A DNA stretch of 42,539 bases from positions 1 to 42,539 of the forward strand of contig JALOQD010000028.1 of NCBI GenBank assembly GCA_025453525.1. Reading direction: 5' to 3'. This stretch comes from Myxococcota bacterium. GTDB taxonomy: Bacteria; Myxococcota_A; Polyangia; JAAYKL01. Made by a program: the position numbers and the translations under genes. Below the pieces are notes generated by a model. The model searched no databases. It was given only the letters and a program-made list of their open reading frames with translations, and was not told the DNA's origin. This document shows positions 24,902 to 35,339 of the stretch, piece by piece (the first letter of the stretch is position 1; every line of letters starts with the position of its first letter).

Positions 24902-25148
24902 AGATGAGCAGCAGGACGGCGAGCATCACAGCCGTGAAAAGAAAAGCCGCGATGGCCACGGGGTCGAGGCCCATGGAACGCCTCATGCGCTCGCTTTCGG
25001 CAAGGGCGAGCGCCTCTTTGGACAAAGGTGGCTCGCCGGGCTTTTTCTGGAATGACGCCTCTTCTAGAACCCGGGAGGCTTGCGCAAAATCCCCGGCCTC
25101 GAAAAGGCGTCTGGCTTGGGCGACAATATCAGAGGGATCCTTGACCAT
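24891..25148 (-). CDS. Small single-pass membrane protein of unknown function
   Basis: An 85-residue protein. Residues about 5-60 are helical and charged, with a TPR-like motif (VAQARRLFEAGDFAQASRVL). The C-terminal 22 residues form a membrane helix (IAAFLFTAVMLAVLLLIYAQ). It overlaps the start of the helicase gene by 11 nt, so the two are likely co-translated. The C-terminal tail-anchor topology would leave the helical domain in the cytoplasm. No known family is claimed. Confidence 0.7.
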   Translation of the reverse strand: MVKDPSDIVAQARRLFEAGDFAQASRVLEEASFQKKPGEPPLSKEALALAESERMRRSMGLDPVAIAAFLFTAVMLAVLLLIYAQ

Positions 25149-25192
25149 GGCGCGATCATCTTAGGCCCAAGGCAGGGCGAGGGAGAAGCGAA

Positions 25193-26611
<1,419 letters not shown>

Positions 26612-26634
26612 CGGGGCATTCTCCTTGGCAGTGC

Positions 26635-26687
26635 GAAAGCTTTGGTTAGCGTTGCGCTTTCCTTGTATTGCAAGGGAACCAGCTTTC
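26635..26687 (-). promoter_or_regulatory. Nested hairpin in the ahcY leader
   Basis: On the plus strand, GAAAGCTTTGGTT (26635-26647) pairs with AACCAGCTTTC (26677-26687) with a 2-nt bulge, and CCTTG/CAAGG (26661-26675) makes an inner hairpin. The structure lies 24 nt upstream of the ahcY ATG. It overlaps a possible minus-strand promoter (TTGACG at 26693-26688), so it may be DNA-level symmetry rather than RNA. I could not match it to the SAH riboswitch consensus. Confidence 0.35.
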
Positions 26688-26776
26688 CGTCAACTGCTCG
26701 ATGAATGGGTGGCGCAACTCGATAGCGCTGCCCGGCTTTTGCCACACACTTAAATAGGACGGCGAAAGGAGAATGA

Positions 26777-27451
26777 ATGCGCGTCATCGCTTTGTCGGTG
26801 CTCAGGGAGAATCCAGGCAGATATGCAGAGGTGGCGGAGGTTCTTTCCCAAGGAGGGCTCGTGTGTTTTCCCGCAGGTTCGGGTTACAAGATCGCAGTGG
26901 AATTGGGCTCCGAGGGCGCCGTGACCTCGGTCATGCAAGCCAAGCGGCGCATCAAGAACGCCCCAGCGCTCGTTTTTGTGCCCACCGCGGAGGCGATCGA
27001 GGAGCTCGCCTCTTGCGTGTCGGAGCAGGCCAGAGTCCTCATGCGCGCGTTCTGGCCAGGGCCGGTGACGCTGCTCGTCGAGGCAAATGAAGAAATCGCT
27101 CCAAGGATCCGCAAGCCCCTCACCCAGGCCAAGGGTTGGATCGGCGTGAGATTGCCCCACGAGGAAGTTCCCATGGCTGTTCTGCAGGCCTTTGGCAAAC
27201 CGATCCTCGTATCCTCGGCCAATATCGCCTCGAAACGCGGCGCCCATTCTGTGGCCCAGGTCAAAAAGAATTTCGGCAGAACCGTGGAGCTGCTCGTAGA
27301 TGCGGGAGATATCGTTCCGCAGCCCAGCTCTACCCTCGTCGACGTGTCTTCAGACGCTGTGCATGTGATCCGCGCCGAAGCCGTGCCCGAAGCCGACATC
27401 CTCGCGGCTCTGGCGTTTTCGCGCTTGGACGCCTTGGTGGCTTTGCCGTAG
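26777..27451 (+). CDS. Sua5/YciO/YrdC-family protein, probable L-threonylcarbamoyladenylate synthase
   Basis: A 224-residue protein behind AAAGGAG. YrdC-fold signatures are the KRR/K motif in AKRRIKNAPALVFV, the FWPGPVTLLV segment and the SSANIAS loop that binds ATP or the adenylate. This enzyme family makes threonylcarbamoyl-AMP from threonine, bicarbonate and ATP for the t6A modification of ANN-decoding tRNAs. The N-terminal region (QGGLVCFPAGSGYKIAVELG) replaces the usual PTDT-like motif with PAGS, which may mark a paralogue such as YciO. It is divergent from ahcY. Confidence 0.85.
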   Translation: MRVIALSVLRENPGRYAEVAEVLSQGGLVCFPAGSGYKIAVELGSEGAVTSVMQAKRRIKNAPALVFVPTAEAIEELASCVSEQARVLMRAFWPGPVTLLVEANEEIAPRIRKPLTQAKGWIGVRLPHEEVPMAVLQAFGKPILVSSANIASKRGAHSVAQVKKNFGRTVELLVDAGDIVPQPSSTLVDVSSDAVHVIRAEAVPEADILAALAFSRLDALVALP

Positions 27452-27743
27452 AAGCCGAACATGTCCGAGACATTCGTGACCCCCCTTCCCCCCACGAGTT
27501 CCGCCTTGGGGCTGATGTGGGGGACTTTTTGGCGCATGCGCGCGTCTTTTCTGTTAACGTTTTCGCGATCATGATACGTGAGACAGCCAACAACGAGCCT
27601 GACGGACGCCTTTTAGGGCGTTTCGGTGGCGCGCTTGAGGTCGAACGGAGTGTCGGAATCGGGAAGGAAGGCGCTGGCGACCCGGCGGTGGCGGCGACGA
27701 ACGTAGTGCAATATTTCCTACGCTCCGCATCGATGGAGTCATC
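27452..27743. other. Intergenic region between Sua5-type and DedA genes
   Basis: 292 bp. A terminator-like hairpin lies at 27488-27530. A 65-codon frame starting near 27571 overlaps the DedA start and shows no domain, so I do not call it. A GGAG precedes the DedA GTG at 27744. Confidence 0.4.
27488..27530 (+). terminator. Rho-independent-like terminator after Sua5-type gene
   Basis: CCCCCCAC (27488-27495) pairs with GTGGGGG (27517-27523), and five T follow at 27526-27530. The loop is long (21 nt) and C/G-rich. It sits 37 bp after the stop and matches the direction of the gene. Confidence 0.5.
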
Positions 27744-28397
27744 GTGGAAGAACTCATTTTTCAGCTAACCGAGCTCAACGGCGGGTTTGCGATACTGGTG
27801 GTTTTCGGAATCCTCCTTCTGTGTGGGTTGGGGCTGCCGATCCCAGAGGATATCCCGCTCATCGCCGCCGGCTACCTCATTTATTTGCACGAAACGACGT
27901 GGGCGATCGCCTTGCTCGCGGGCATGTCGGGCGTGCTCGTCGGTGACTCGATCATCTTCTGGTTTGGCAAGAGGCTCGGCGCCAAGCTGTTCCGCAGCCG
28001 CCTCGTGATGTTCCTCACCACCCCACAACGGATCCTCAAAATCAAGGCGTACTATCGTAAATACGGGGAGAAGATCATCATCGCTGGGCGGTTCCTTCCC
28101 GGGCTGCGGGCGGCTATCTTTTTCGTCGCCGGGAGCTCGGGCGTGCGCTACTCGAAGTTCATCGCGCTGGACGGCATTGCCGCTCTGGTGAGCGTGCCGG
28201 TGTGGCTCTTCCTGGGATCTAGGTTCGGCAGCGAGATCGATTCTCTGATGGACAAGATCCATCGCGGAAAGACGATCGCTCTGGCTGTGCTCGGCGGGAT
28301 CGTGCTCGTGTACATCATCTCCTTCATCTGGAAGGCCAAGACGACCGCGAAGCGCGTCGAGGCCGCCGCGACCATTGAAAGGGACGCTGACCTCTAG
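27744..28397 (+). CDS. DedA-family membrane protein
   Basis: A 217-residue multi-pass protein starting at GTG 27744 (GGAG upstream). It shows the DedA/VTT domain pattern: the N-terminal GLGLPIPEDIPLIAAGYLIY re-entrant segment, the FWFGKRLGAKL motif, and the central GRFLPGLRAAIFFVAGSSGV motif with the conserved Arg and Gly residues. A final helix (IALAVLGGIVLVYIISFIW) leads to a basic tail. DedA proteins act as undecaprenyl-phosphate or phospholipid flippases and support envelope integrity. It stands alone between hairpin-ended genes. Confidence 0.92.
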   Translation: MEELIFQLTELNGGFAILVVFGILLLCGLGLPIPEDIPLIAAGYLIYLHETTWAIALLAGMSGVLVGDSIIFWFGKRLGAKLFRSRLVMFLTTPQRILKIKAYYRKYGEKIIIAGRFLPGLRAAIFFVAGSSGVRYSKFIALDGIAALVSVPVWLFLGSRFGSEIDSLMDKIHRGKTIALAVLGGIVLVYIISFIWKAKTTAKRVEAAATIERDADL

Positions 28398-28511
28398 AAG
28401 CCAGGGGTCAAAAGCCAGGGGATAAAGCCGACCACAAGTTCACCCAATATCGTGCTGGAAGACATGAGAGTGAGTGATCCACAGGTGACCAACAAAGGGA
28501 CAATGCAAGTG

Positions 28512-30941
28512 ATGCGGCAGCCATTCGTTATCGTGGCGTTCGTGGTTATGTCGGCAACGTTGGTGAGGTGCAGCGGCAGCGATGCCGTCAAAGACAGCAC
28601 GGACACCTCGCCGGCGTTTCCGAGCGACAGCAGCTCTGAGACGGACACCGCAGCGGCACCGAGTGATTCGGGGGACAGCCTCGACACCAACGACCCCGTG
28701 ACCACGGCGTCGTCGGACAGCGGCACCTCGGATTCTGCGACACAGAGCGGTGACGGCCCAGACACCGGCACAGCGGCTTCGGACAGCGATAGCGCGACCG
28801 GGACCGCGGCGATCGGCGAGTTCCTCGTGACCCATACGCTCGACGCGGATGGCGGGCTCTCTCTCTCCGTGGCTCACAAAGACGAGCCGGAGCGCCCGAT
28901 CTGGGAGACCCCCCCTGGACAGCCGTTCCTCGCCGCGCGCCTCGTCAAAACGACGTTTGAGCAGTGGCATGGCTCGTTCACCATCACCGAGAAGCAGCAG
29001 GACAAGTGCGGTGCACAGACCGTGGACAGCCTGCTGGCAGGCGCAAAGCGCTTTGTCGTCACAGGCGGCTTCGAGGGTTGCGAGGTGCGCTACGGCTTCA
29101 CTCTGACCCCGGCCAGCGCTCGTCAGCTCGCCTTCGACGTCAGCCTCAACGACGCCCCTGTTCCGGGCAGCAAGAACGCCGTCTGGCGAGCCAGCCTTCT
29201 CTACTCCTCGGATCCGGACGAAGGTTTCTTCGGCTTTGGCGAGCAGTACACCCACTTCAATCTCAAGGGACGCAAGCTGCCCATCCTTGTGCAGGAGCAA
29301 GGTCACGGACGCGGTCTCGAGCCGCTCAGCACACTGCTCAACACCTTTGGCAAGGGCGCGGCCGGGGACTGGTATACGACCTATTCACCAGTGCCGCAGT
29401 ACATCACCAACACCAACCGCTGCCTATTCCTTGAGAATTACGAATATTCGACCTTTGACTTCACGGACGATGACCTCGTGACCATCGAGCCCGACGCCGG
29501 GAACATCCGGGGCCGCATCGTCTACGGCAAGTCTCCGCTAGAGCTCGTCGAGGAGTACACGACCTTCTCTGGACGCATGCCGCCACTGCCAGACTGGATG
29601 GGACAGGGAGCGGTGGTCGGTCTGCAGGGCGGCTCGGAGGTCGTACGAAGCACCCTCGCGATGCTCGACGAGCACGACATTGCGCTGGCCGCGCTTTGGC
29701 TCCAGGACTGGGTCGGGCAGCGCGAGACAACGCTCGGAACGCGCCTGTGGTGGAACTGGGAGGTCGACCGGCGGACCTACCCGGACTGGGAAGGGCTCGT
29801 CGCCGAGCTCAACGACCGCGGCGTCCGCGTGATGGGCTACCTCAATCCGTTTCTGACCGATGCCAAGGACAAGCCCGGCGTGGAGCACAACTTCTATCCA
29901 GACGCCGTGGCGAACAACTACCTGCTCCGGGACCTGAACGGCAAGCCCAAGCTCATCGAGTCAGGGGGCTTCTCTGGCGCGCTCGTCGACTTTAGCAACC
30001 CAGAGGCCCGCGCGTGGCTCAAGGGCGTCATCCAGGACCAGTTGATCGGCAAGGGCCTGGCTGGCTGGATGGCGGACTTCGGCGAGGCAGTGCCTTTCGA
30101 CACCATGCCCTTCTCGGGCGAGAGTCCGCGCACCTACCACAACCGCTACCCCGAGGAGTGGGCTGCCTTGACCCGCGAGGCGATCGAAGAGGCGGGCGCG
30201 CTCGGCGAGATCGTCTCCTTCCACCGCACGGGCTTCAGGCGCGGCCCAGCGAGCTCGACGCTCTTCTGGGTCGGCGACCAGCTCGCGTCTTGGGATCAGA
30301 ACGACGGCATCAAGACCGCTCTCGTCGGCCTGCTCTCGAGCGGCCTGTCGGGCTACAGCATCAATCACAGCGACGTCGGCGGCTGCATCGCCTTCGACTA
30401 CGTGGTGCTCAAGTACCTCCGCACCGCAGAGCTGCTCGTGCGCTGGATGGAGCTGAACGCCTTCTCGCCTGTGTTCCGCAACCACGAGGGCAACAACCCC
30501 GAGAAGAGCGGCGAGCAGATCTACTCGACCCCCGAGCTGCTCGACGCCATGGCGCGCTTCACCAAGGTCTTTGTCGCGATGAGCGATTACCGCAAGGGTC
30601 TTCTGCGCGAGGCGAGCGAGAGGGGCTGGCCAGTGGTGCGCCCGCTACTGCTCCACTATCCCGAAGACCCCGAGGTTTGGAAGCTCGACCACCAGCTGAT
30701 GCTCGGCAGCGAAATCCTGGTCGCGCCCGTACTCGACGAAGGCGCCAAGGTCGTTGAGGCCTACCTGCCAAAGGGCGAGTGGGTGCACCTGTTCACCGGG
30801 CACACCTACGGCTCCAAAGCGAGCGGCGTCTGGGTCACGATCGACGCGCCGCTCGGCGAGCCGGCCGCGTTCTACAAGAGCGGCTCTGCTGCTGGCGAAT
30901 CCATCCGCCAAACCCTGCTCACCGAAGGTATCGCGCGCTGA
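28512..30941 (+). CDS. GH31 lipoprotein, sulfoquinovosidase-like alpha-glycosidase
   Basis: An 809-residue lipoprotein from the ATG at 28512 (GGGA 11 nt upstream; 28503 is an alternative), with lipobox Cys20 (SATLVRC) and an about 80-residue Ser/Asp/Thr linker. The GH31 catalytic domain has nucleophile D522 (GWMADFGE) and acid/base D589 (WVGDQLASWDQND). It most resembles YihQ sulfoquinovosidases. The region QDWVGQRETTLGTRLWWNW keeps the counterparts of YihQ Q288, R301 and W304 (here Q398, R411 and W414) at identical spacing. The YihQ Y508 position is C625 (HSDVGGC). Surface display suggests cleavage of plant or algal sulfolipid sugars or a related alpha-glucoside. Family is certain; substrate is not. 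Confidence 0.92.
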   Translation: MRQPFVIVAFVVMSATLVRCSGSDAVKDSTDTSPAFPSDSSSETDTAAAPSDSGDSLDTNDPVTTASSDSGTSDSATQSGDGPDTGTAASDSDSATGTAAIGEFLVTHTLDADGGLSLSVAHKDEPERPIWETPPGQPFLAARLVKTTFEQWHGSFTITEKQQDKCGAQTVDSLLAGAKRFVVTGGFEGCEVRYGFTLTPASARQLAFDVSLNDAPVPGSKNAVWRASLLYSSDPDEGFFGFGEQYTHFNLKGRKLPILVQEQGHGRGLEPLSTLLNTFGKGAAGDWYTTYSPVPQYITNTNRCLFLENYEYSTFDFTDDDLVTIEPDAGNIRGRIVYGKSPLELVEEYTTFSGRMPPLPDWMGQGAVVGLQGGSEVVRSTLAMLDEHDIALAALWLQDWVGQRETTLGTRLWWNWEVDRRTYPDWEGLVAELNDRGVRVMGYLNPFLTDAKDKPGVEHNFYPDAVANNYLLRDLNGKPKLIESGGFSGALVDFSNPEARAWLKGVIQDQLIGKGLAGWMADFGEAVPFDTMPFSGESPRTYHNRYPEEWAALTREAIEEAGALGEIVSFHRTGFRRGPASSTLFWVGDQLASWDQNDGIKTALVGLLSSGLSGYSINHSDVGGCIAFDYVVLKYLRTAELLVRWMELNAFSPVFRNHEGNNPEKSGEQIYSTPELLDAMARFTKVFVAMSDYRKGLLREASERGWPVVRPLLLHYPEDPEVWKLDHQLMLGSEILVAPVLDEGAKVVEAYLPKGEWVHLFTGHTYGSKASGVWVTIDAPLGEPAAFYKSGSAAGESIRQTLLTEGIAR

Positions 30942-31234
30942 GAGAGCCTTTTTAGCCCCTCATAGCCGATCGGTTGATCGCTGAACGAGAATCCTCCAGA
31001 ACGCCCAGATTCTTTCGAAATCCGCGAGACTAGACCGCTGACGAAAGAGATTGTCCCCCTCTGCGGCCTGGCAAGGCATCCCGTCTTGAGACCCTGCACC
31101 ATGGCGATGATGCCATTCATTCTTGCTGACAACGTTTTCCTTCGCCCTGCTTTTGTGGGAGGAGACTGATGCTGCGCACTGGCAGTGGAGACAACCAGTG
31201 CTAAAAATAAAAGTTCGAAGGAGGGAAAAACCCC
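30942..31234. other. Intergenic region before TrpB2-type gene
   Basis: 293 bp. Apart from an 11-codon open frame with a good Shine-Dalgarno (31169-31204) and the strong AAGGAGGG before the ATG at 31235, I see no promoter with good boxes and no terminator. Confidence 0.4.
31169..31204 (+). CDS. Possible 11-residue leader peptide upstream of TrpB2-type gene
   Basis: GGGAGGAG (31157-31164) precedes an ATG at 31169, encoding MLRTGSGDNQC and a TAA that ends 30 nt before the ATG of the next gene. It contains no Trp codon, so it does not resemble the classical trp attenuator. It may be chance, or a translational-coupling leader. Confidence 0.2.
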   Translation: MLRTGSGDNQC

Positions 31235-32602
31235 ATGGAAACCAAGATTCACCTCAGAGACGGCGACATCCCCCGGCAGTGGTACAACCTTGCGGCTGAT
31301 TTGGCCCACGAGCCGCTTCCTCCGCTCGGTCCAGATGGGTGTCCGATCTCACCAGAATCCCTGCTCAAGGTGTTCCCTGCCAAGCTCATCGAGCAGGAGG
31401 TCAGCCCCGAGCGATGGATCGACATTCCTGAGGGCGTGCTCGAGTTGCTTCTGCGCTTTCGGCCCACTCCGCTCGTCCGTGCGCGGCATCTGGAGCAGGC
31501 GCTTGGGACGCCAGCGCGCATTTACTACAAGAACGAGAGCGTCTCGCCGGCCGGCAGTCACAAGCCGAACACCGCCATGGCCCAGGCCTGGTACAACAAG
31601 CAGCAGGGCGTCGAGCGGCTGTGCACCGAGACTGGCGCGGGCCAGTGGGGATGCGCGTTGGCCTTGTCCTGCGCCTTGCTCGGCCTCGAGTGCAAGGTCT
31701 TCATGGTGCGTGTGAGCTTTGAGCAGAAGCCGGCGCGCAAGACGATGATGCAGGCCTATGGCGCCACCTGCCTTCCGAGCCCGAGCACCGAGACCGCCGC
31801 GGGCCGCGCCGTGCTTGCCGAGCATCCAGATACTCCTGGCAGTCTCGGCATTGCCATTAGCGAGGCAGTGGAAGCGGCCGTCTCAGACGCCTCGGGCCGC
31901 ACGCGTTACGCCCTCGGCAGCGTGCTCAATCATGTGATGCTGCATCAAACCATTATTGGCCTCGAAGCCAAAAAGCAGCTTGCCATGCTCGGCGAGAAGG
32001 TCGACGTGATCATCGCCTGCGCTGGCGGCGGCAGCAACTTCGCCGGGCTTGCCTTTCCCTTTGCCGCGGACAAGGCGAGCGGCGCTGACCTCGAGATCAT
32101 CCCTGTCGAACCGTTGTCCTGCCCGACTCTCACGCGGGGCCTTTTCACGTACGACTACGGAGATATCGCGGGCCTAACGCCCATGCTGCCCATGTACTCC
32201 CTGGGACGCGATTTCGTGCCAGACCCGATCCATGCGGGCGGTTTGCGCTATCACGGCATGTCGCCGCTCGTCTCACAGGGTGTGATCGAGGGACTGTTCT
32301 CTCCGCTCGCCCTACCGCAGACCGAATGCTTCCGGGCAGCGCTGCTGTTCTCTAGAACCGAGGGCCTGCTCGTGGCGCCAGAGACGAGCCACGCCGTGGC
32401 CGCGGTGATCCGCAAGGCCGAGCAGGCCAAGCAGGAAGGGCGCGAGAAGGTCATCCTCTTCAACCTCTCGGGCCATGGGATGATGGACCTCCACGGTTAC
32501 GACGCCTTTCTCAACGGCTCGCTCGTCGACCACGAGATCGGGGAAGAGCAGCTCGCCGCTGCCTTGGCCAAGCTCGCCACCCATCCGCCTGCGCGCTTTT
32601 AA
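31235..32602 (+). CDS. trpB2: TrpB2-type tryptophan synthase beta-like PLP enzyme
   Basis: A 455-residue PLP enzyme behind AAGGAGGG. It matches the TrpB2 subfamily (TIGR01415): an N-terminal extension with WYNLAADL, the PLP lysine in VSPAGSHKPNTA, GAGQWGCALA, the phosphate-binding CAGGGSNFAG and the C-terminal NLSGHGMMDLHGYD. TrpB enzymes join indole and serine to make tryptophan, and TrpB2 often works without TrpA. No other trp gene is nearby, so it may salvage indole. A convergent minus-strand gene follows after a hairpin. Confidence 0.95.
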   Translation: METKIHLRDGDIPRQWYNLAADLAHEPLPPLGPDGCPISPESLLKVFPAKLIEQEVSPERWIDIPEGVLELLLRFRPTPLVRARHLEQALGTPARIYYKNESVSPAGSHKPNTAMAQAWYNKQQGVERLCTETGAGQWGCALALSCALLGLECKVFMVRVSFEQKPARKTMMQAYGATCLPSPSTETAAGRAVLAEHPDTPGSLGIAISEAVEAAVSDASGRTRYALGSVLNHVMLHQTIIGLEAKKQLAMLGEKVDVIIACAGGGSNFAGLAFPFAADKASGADLEIIPVEPLSCPTLTRGLFTYDYGDIAGLTPMLPMYSLGRDFVPDPIHAGGLRYHGMSPLVSQGVIEGLFSPLALPQTECFRAALLFSRTEGLLVAPETSHAVAAVIRKAEQAKQEGREKVILFNLSGHGMMDLHGYDAFLNGSLVDHEIGEEQLAAALAKLATHPPARF

Positions 32603-32625
32603 TCAACGAGCCGCTCAAACGCCAC

Positions 32626-32656
32626 AATCCAAGGTCTGACGTCTGTCAGCTGGATT
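32626..32656. terminator. Hairpin between convergent genes
   Basis: AATCCA (32626-32631) pairs with TGGATT (32651-32656), and CTGAC pairs with GTCAG inside it around a 4-nt loop. It lies between the stops of two converging genes (32602 and 32666). No long T-run follows, so it may act as a bidirectional weak terminator. Confidence 0.35.
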
Positions 32657-32665
32657 CAAGGGGAC

Positions 32666-33154
32666 TCAACCGTCGTCCCTCCTCAGGAGCGAAATCAGCA
32701 CCGGAAGCAGCAGCCGATCCTTGGCGCGATGTGAATGCCGTTTGATTTCGACGATTTTGGGCAGACCGAGCACCCAGAACGAGGTCGAGTCGCTTTGGAA
32801 GCGCACGGCGTGGGGTAGCAATTCCTCGTAGCCCAGGTCCCCCTCTATTTCGCACAAGAGGTCGAGGGGGCCGAGGTCGGTCATGAGATTGAGATGGCCC
32901 TGCCCGAGGAGGGCCGATTCGGTCGGCTGGAGGATGCGTCCCTTGGGTTGTTCTCGATAGTGAGCGTTGATTGATTGAAGAGTCTCGAGCAGGCGTGTGG
33001 CGTTGGGGCGCGTGCGAGCGTGCACAATATCCACGTCGTGCGTGGAGATGGGCGCTCCGTGGAGCACCGCGGCCATTCCTTCCACCAAGATGAAATCTAC
33101 GTCGCGCTCGACGAGCAGGGGGATGAGCTCTGCGCCAGACACGTCTCTATCCAC
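32666..33154 (-). CDS. Nucleotidyltransferase-like protein
   Basis: The best start is GTG at 33154 with GAGG upstream, giving 162 residues. An earlier ATG (33244) adds an Arg/Ser-rich stretch that looks non-coding. The core FILVEGMAAVLHGAPISTHDVDIVH matches the nucleotidyltransferase pattern, hGG-x-A...hG..R.T.DhDh, with the DVD aspartates present and the usual GG replaced by EG. The C-terminus (KRHSHRAKDRLLLPVLISLL) also fits this family, which includes toxin-antitoxin AbiEii-like and DUF6036-like members. No antitoxin-like partner is adjacent. Confidence 0.65.
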   Translation of the reverse strand: MDRDVSGAELIPLLVERDVDFILVEGMAAVLHGAPISTHDVDIVHARTRPNATRLLETLQSINAHYREQPKGRILQPTESALLGQGHLNLMTDLGPLDLLCEIEGDLGYEELLPHAVRFQSDSTSFWVLGLPKIVEIKRHSHRAKDRLLLPVLISLLRRDDG

Positions 33155-33558
33155 GGCGATACCTCGCGAGCTCCACGGCGCTTTGTTGCGACCAGCGGAT
33201 CCGCTTGAGCGGCGGCAGAGACAGGAGCCAGAACCACGTCCCACCCAAGCGGAAGGGTTTGTAACTGTTCGCGAATATCGGACGCCTCAATTTATTCGCA
33301 GAAAGTTGTCAATATTGGGGACAAGGGGGACGTTGCTAGAAAACTAAAGTTGTTTGGCAGAACATCCTCTGGCGTGAGCACACTCATGCCACGCGGACCC
33401 CGACTCGATACCCCTGGCCTCCACCACGTTCGCTTTCGCGCCATAGAACGAAGAGAGGTTTTTCTCGATGAAGAGGATCGAAGAAAGGCGCTTGAGGATG
33501 GAGACGCAGAAAGCGTTTGTTCTTCCTACACGCGCTACCGTCCCTGACGAGTTGTCCC
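33155..33558. other. Gap with transposase remnant
   Basis: About 400 bp between the nucleotidyltransferase-like gene and the 3' end of the broken lipoprotein gene. The 33386-33547 part is the RAYT remnant. The part from 33155 to 33385 holds no gene I can support. Confidence 0.4.
33386..33547 (+). pseudogene. Truncated REP-associated tyrosine transposase (Y1 type) remnant
   Basis: The first about 40 residues from the ATG at 33386 (MPRGPRLDTPGLHHVRFRA, then IERREVFLDEEDRRKAL) are the N-terminal signature of IS200-like RAYT transposases. The homology then stops, and the frame ends at 33547 with unrelated residues. The HUH motif and catalytic Tyr are absent. The normal HHV-RG pattern is also damaged (FRA for ARG). 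It is a dead fragment just downstream of a broken lipoprotein gene. Confidence 0.7.
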
Positions 33559-35339
33559 CTATGGCACGAGTGGCGAGACACTGTCGAATCTGGCTGTTGA
33601 GGGTTCGTCGATTCTGTGACTGGATACGACGACGCCCCACTGGGCCGAGGAAGAGAGTTGCACTTTCTGCTCGTCGCCGAGAGAGCTCCAGGTGGTCCCG
33701 TCCAATGAAACGAAGGCAGACACCGACTCTCCCGCGCGCGACAGCTTGAGCCAATACGGAAGTGTGGGGAAGCTGCCCGTCGCGACCACCGTGGCCGCCG
33801 CACCCGGACTCGCGCGCGTCTCAAACACGAGGCCCTGCGCCGGCGTCACCGCAAGAAGCGCATAGCTCGCATCGGCTGCCGTGTCCTTGCGGAGCACGAC
33901 GCCGGCCTTGGCTCCGAGGTCGGTGACTGTTTGTGATACGACGCGAACGACGACATCGCCGTCACTGCCCATTGTGGTGTGGGCCCAGCGTGCCCCTCGG
34001 TCCGCCTTCTCACCGGTGTCCCCACTGCCGGAGACCACCAGGTACTTACCGGATTGGTACGCCAGGCACGACGCCACCGAGCATGGAGAACCGAGCGTCC
34101 CCGTTTGCCACGACGACATGAGATCCGTAGGGTAGAACGTGATTCGCAGCGAACGACCGACGGCCGCGCCGTTCCTGGGGGTGGCGACAACGGTGTGGCG
34201 CACATCATCGGCCGTCCAGGGAATGGAGAATGCCTCAGCAGCATTGCCCGTCGTAATCTTTCCGCCCATGAGCGTGCTCACGTCAAAGGCCACAGCCGTC
34301 GCTGTATCAAGGACGTTTGCGCGTAGCTTCAAGTGGCGTGTGGGCAGAGCGGCCAACGCAATCACCTGGCTGTCGGCGATGGGATCATAGCCAACAATCG
34401 GTTGGCCCGTGTCGGCGTTCAGGAGACTGATACTTGCGACGATCGGACCCTGCCCATCGATAACGAGTGTATTGTCTGGCTCTGTCACGTTTGCCTGGTC
34501 GGCGACAGTCTCGCCCTTGACGGTGTTGTCGCGAAGATAGAGGGACGCACCGCTGAACGTGATGTGGCCCGCGCCTGGAAGGTCATTGGCCCAGAAAACG
34601 GCTTGTCTCACCGGTCCCGCAATGAGCGTCGGTACGTAGCCATTGCTCGACGGCCGGAAGGTGTTGCCAGCGAAGAACCAGTTGAACTCCGAGCCTGCTG
34701 GGTGGTTCTCTGCCTGGAACCAGTCCATCTGATTGCCGATGAACGTGTTGTCGAAGGCGAAAGGAGTCCCCGCTATTGGCCAGTACCCACCGAGTGTCGA
34801 GCCCTCCATGACGAACGAGCCATGCGGGCGCACCTGGGTACTCGCGAGCGATCGCCTTACGACGAAGCGCTCGCCCAGGTCGGTATCATCGATGACCAAT
34901 CTGACGGGGCTGGTGGGGGTGGACCCGTCCTTGGGGATTTCGACCACACGGTCCACGACCATGCGCAATCTGTCGCCGGACAGGACACGTGCGTGGCCCA
35001 ATGGGATCCCGGTGTCCGCGTTCACGATGACCACGCTGTCGCCCGGTGTCGCCGTTGGATGATCGCCGTAGCCGTTCGGCCACAGCTCATACTCGGTCGG
35101 CGAGACCAGGCGCGATATGCCTGCCTGCCACATATCTCCTTGGACGTGAAAAGTGTCGTCCCAGGCGCCGCCGAACTGGCAGTCCTCGTAGACAAGAGGA
35201 TCTCGGGTTCCTTCGTTGAGCGCGAGGTCGCGCATCGAAATGGCGGAACCGTGTCCTCCCTCGCTTTTCGGCCTAGGAAGTCCCACGAAGTTACGAAACG
35301 TCACCGGACCGTTGTGCATCGCCATCATGAGGAACAGCG
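33559..35339 (-). pseudogene. C-terminal part of split beta-helix lipoprotein gene
   Basis: This is the 3' continuation of the gene starting at 36683. In-frame reading after the insertion starts SALFLMMAMHNGPVTFRNFV. An open frame extends upstream to 35541, but that extension is made of element sequence and out-of-frame codons. Residues include repeated parallel beta-helix-like patterns (FAFDNTFIGNQMDWFQAENH, FNWFFAGNTFRPSSNG). The C-terminal about 180 residues resemble a concanavalin-like or DUF1349-type carbohydrate-binding module (YWLKLSRAGESVSAFVSLDG). It lacks its own signal peptide, so it is unlikely to work unless the frame is restored. Confidence 0.75.

Noticed and set aside
26612..26700. 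SAH riboswitch before ahcY
   Set aside because: Hairpins are present, but the conserved core of the SAH riboswitch could not be matched by eye.
28398..28440. Repeated AGCCAGGGG motif before the GH31 gene
   Set aside because: Two short copies only, with no symmetry or known site.
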